Assembly: GCF_009647605.1 (NCBI RefSeq) | Contig: NZ_WJIF01000016.1 | Coordinates: 1-64,000 of the forward strand | DNA from: Agromyces agglutinans | GTDB taxonomy: Bacteria; Actinomycetota; Actinomycetes; Actinomycetales; Microbacteriaceae | Direction: 5' to 3' | DNA length: 64,000 nt | Shown: positions 62,086-64,000 of the stretch, in pieces | Numbering within the stretch: position 1 is the stretch's first letter | Layout: each line of letters opens with the position of its first letter | Notes under the pieces: generated by a model | What the model saw: the letters and a program-made list of their open reading frames with translations, nothing else | Told to the model about the DNA's origin: nothing | Databases searched by the model: none | Translations under genes and position numbers: made by a program

Positions 62086-62140
62086 GAAGCACAACGCTAC
62101 ATCGATTCCATGCGGTCGCCGCTTCTGGGAGAAACGAACC

Positions 62141-63472
62141 GTGACCCGCTCCCTCACCGCCCGGCTCGCGGCATCCGTCGCCGACCCGATCCTGCGCATC
62201 CTCGTCACCGCAACGTTGATCAGCCGTGTCGGCCGCGGCATCTTCCTGGCCGTCACCGTGCTCTACTTCACGCTCATCGTCGGCCTGTCGGCCGGCGAGG
62301 TCGCGGTGATCCTCGCCGCGTCGAGCGCGGCCGGCGTGCTCGCATCCTTCGCGAGCGGATGGCTCGCCGACCGGTTCCCCGTGCGCCGCCTGCTCCTGGC
62401 ATTCACGGCGCTCGAGGCGCTCGGCCTGATCTGCTACGCGCTGATCGGCGATTTCGGCACGGCCCTCGCCATCGCCATCGTCGTCGGCGCCTTCGGACAG
62501 GCCGCCAACACGTCGCGGATGGCGATCCTCGCGCGCGCGTTCGCCCCGGAGGGCCGCGTGCACGCGCGCGCCGTGCTGCGAACCGTCACCAACCTCGCGA
62601 TCGCCGTCGGCTCGGGCGTCGGCGCGATCGCCCTCGCGATCGGCACCGCCGACGCCTACCGCTGGCTGCTGGTGATCGCGGGCATCTCGTACCTGCTCGC
62701 CCTCGTACGGCTCGTGCGGCTGCCCGCGTCGGTCGACGAGATCCCCGCCGGCGAGCCCGTCGAGCCGCTCCGCACCGAGACCGGCTCGCTCGACGCGGTC
62801 GCCAACCGGCGCGCCGCCCGCCGCGCCGCCGCCGTGCACTCCCCCTGGCGCGACCCGCGCTACCTGCTGCTGACCGCGCTGTGCGCGGTGTTCGGCATGC
62901 AGTTCGGCGTGGGCGAACTGGCCGTGCCGCTCTGGATCACCCAGCAGACCGAGGCGTCCGAGGTGCTCGTGGCCGCCGTGCTGATCCTCAACACCGTCGT
63001 GGTCATCTGCTTCCAGGTGCCGCTCTCGCGCGGCACGCACGACTTCCGCGTCGCCGGTCGAGCCGCGGGCATCGCGGCGTGGCTGATGGCCGGAGCGTGC
63101 GTCGTCTACGCCCTCGCGGCGGGCATCCCGGCCTGGATCGCGATCATCGCGATCATCCTCGCCGCGCTCGGGCACGCGTTCGCCGAGGTGCTCTCACAGG
63201 CCAGCGGCTGGGGCCTGAGCTTCGAGCTCGCCGACCCGGTGCGCATGGGCACCTACCAGGGCCTGTTCGGGGCCGGCTACTCCATCGGCGCGATGGCCGC
63301 GCCGCTCGTCGTCGCGGGAACCACCGAATCGATGGGCTTCGCCGGGTGGATGCTCCTCGCCGCGGTCTTCCTCGCGTCGGGGCTCGGCATCCGCGCGATC
63401 GCTCGCCGGGCGGCCCGCACGGCGGAACGCGTCGCGGACGCGCCGGCGGTCGCGGCCTCGATCACGGGCTGA
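62141..63472 (+). CDS. MFS transporter
   Basis: A 443-residue 12-segment exporter: SRVGRGIFLAVTVLYFTLIV (TM1), GWLADRFPVRRLLLAFTALE (motif A), and a long central loop of about 45 residues. GTG 62141 has GGGAGA about 9 nt upstream. It is divergent from the DUF5937/ArsR gene with 55 bp between starts, so is probably its target. Confidence 0.86.
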   Translation: MTRSLTARLAASVADPILRILVTATLISRVGRGIFLAVTVLYFTLIVGLSAGEVAVILAASSAAGVLASFASGWLADRFPVRRLLLAFTALEALGLICYALIGDFGTALAIAIVVGAFGQAANTSRMAILARAFAPEGRVHARAVLRTVTNLAIAVGSGVGAIALAIGTADAYRWLLVIAGISYLLALVRLVRLPASVDEIPAGEPVEPLRTETGSLDAVANRRAARRAAAVHSPWRDPRYLLLTALCAVFGMQFGVGELAVPLWITQQTEASEVLVAAVLILNTVVVICFQVPLSRGTHDFRVAGRAAGIAAWLMAGACVVYALAAGIPAWIAIIAIILAALGHAFAEVLSQASGWGLSFELADPVRMGTYQGLFGAGYSIGAMAAPLVVAGTTESMGFAGWMLLAAVFLASGLGIRAIARRAARTAERVADAPAVAASITG

Positions 63473-63534
63473 AGAGCTGCGCGGAGCACCGATCGCGGGC
63501 GCGCCGCGGCCAGCGGGCGGGCGATGCTTCGGGT

Positions 63535-64000
63535 TCAGCCAGCGAGGGCCAGCACGCCGAGCGTGACGAGGCCGGCGACGGAGAAGACCCCGGTGGCGGC
63601 GACGGCGACGACGCTTCCGACCGCGCGTCGACGCGAACGACGCGCGAGTGACGGCAGGTCGGCATCCGTGGCTCGGGTGGGCTCGTCGGCGTCGACCCCG
63701 AGCGGCGGCGCAGAGGCCGCCGCGATCGTGCGGACCGGCCGCACCGGGTAGGCGTCGATCGCACCGGCGCCCGCTCCGGGGCGGGCCGGACGCAGCGTCG
63801 CCGGATCGAGGGGCGCGGGCTGCAGGGCGCGCCGGCGCTTCGTGGACCGCACGCGGCGACTCGTGCGCAGTGGCGCAGCCTCGGCCTCGGGCGCCTGGTG
63901 CACTCGGTCGACGACGACCACCGTGCGGTCGGCGTCGGCGTCGGCTTCCGACTCGGCGTCCGCGGCGCGGCGCACGACGACCGTACGGTCGGCCTCGTCG
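63535..64000 (-). CDS. C-terminal part of an unknown membrane-anchored protein
   Basis: The reading continues past position 64000, so the N-terminus is missing. A repeat of ADRTVVV occurs twice near the edge, followed by Arg-rich and Pro-rich linker sequence and one C-terminal membrane segment (VGSVVAVAATGVFSVAGLVT). The tail RTVVV pattern may belong to a signalling or surface protein, but I do not recognise the family. Confidence 0.5.
   Translation of the reverse strand, partial: DEADRTVVVRRAADAESEADADADRTVVVVDRVHQAPEAEAAPLRTSRRVRSTKRRRALQPAPLDPATLRPARPGAGAGAIDAYPVRPVRTIAAASAPPLGVDADEPTRATDADLPSLARRSRRRAVGSVVAVAATGVFSVAGLVTLGVLALAG

Overview
The window is about 70% G+C, densely coded, and has many GTG starts and ATGA/GTGA gene overlaps. 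Several genes place a TANNNT -10 box 6-8 nt before the start codon and lack a Shine-Dalgarno site, which suggests leaderless transcripts. These traits and the best-recognised families (AglEFG-like transporter, DUF3105/DUF305 pair, DUF5937-ArsR regulator, IdeR/DtxR box) fit an actinobacterium, most likely Microbacteriaceae (Agromyces-like). The lineage is inferred; no rRNA lies in the window. It reads as ordinary chromosome rich in sugar uptake and regulators, with no prophage, IS element, tRNA, CRISPR array or replication origin seen.

Layout. 1-1640: start of araD and an AraR-like LacI regulator with palindromic operators. 1705-6785: conserved small protein, MFS exporter, aldo/keto reductase, cyclase-family hydrolase, YjeH-like amino-acid permease. 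6854-9570: metB and cbs behind a 14-codon leader peptide with tandem Cys codons. 9585-15252: sugar porter with a Gly-Ala repeat N-terminus, DUF3105/DUF305 pair, DUF1801 protein, ABC exporter. 15338-20069: AglEFG-like uptake operon with a divergent LacI regulator. 20089-21809: MarR-MFS pair. 22086-28703: second sugar ABC operon, then a LacI regulator fused to a DUF6807/PmoA-like domain and an oxidoreductase. 28974-30964: seven-repeat protein and rplJ-rplL with its leader. 31052-40821: two matched modules, each a PucR/CdaR-type activator beside a secreted peptidase (M64 and S15), with a MarR/DHA2 efflux pair and a RidA protein between them. 40899-43216: two-component system. 43301-48729: methyltransferase, hydrolase-LuxR fusion, truncated methyltransferase, secreted amidase, iron-regulated SIP protein, YjbR protein, ArsR-SRPBCC pair. 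48876-58334: RbsABC-like sugar operon with oxidoreductase and two epimerase-like TIM barrels, opposite a ROK regulator. 58394-64000: DUF1772 protein and TetR, YqaJ-like nuclease and hydrolase, DUF5937-ArsR regulator and MFS transporter, and a partial membrane protein.

Most modules pair a transporter or enzyme set with its own local regulator, and nearly every such promoter carries a visible inverted repeat; these are written as separate features. Two patterns look new. First, the octamer CGGATGCC / GGCATCCG occurs about 55 times, roughly once per 1.2 kb on both strands, forces rare codons inside genes, and forms the stems of two terminators, much as DNA uptake signal sequences do in Neisseria and Haemophilus. 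Second, the M64 and S15 peptidase promoters share the same arrangement of CGACA-N2-TGTCG inverted repeats at identical distances from their -10 boxes, which points to common control by the two neighbouring PucR/CdaR paralogues.
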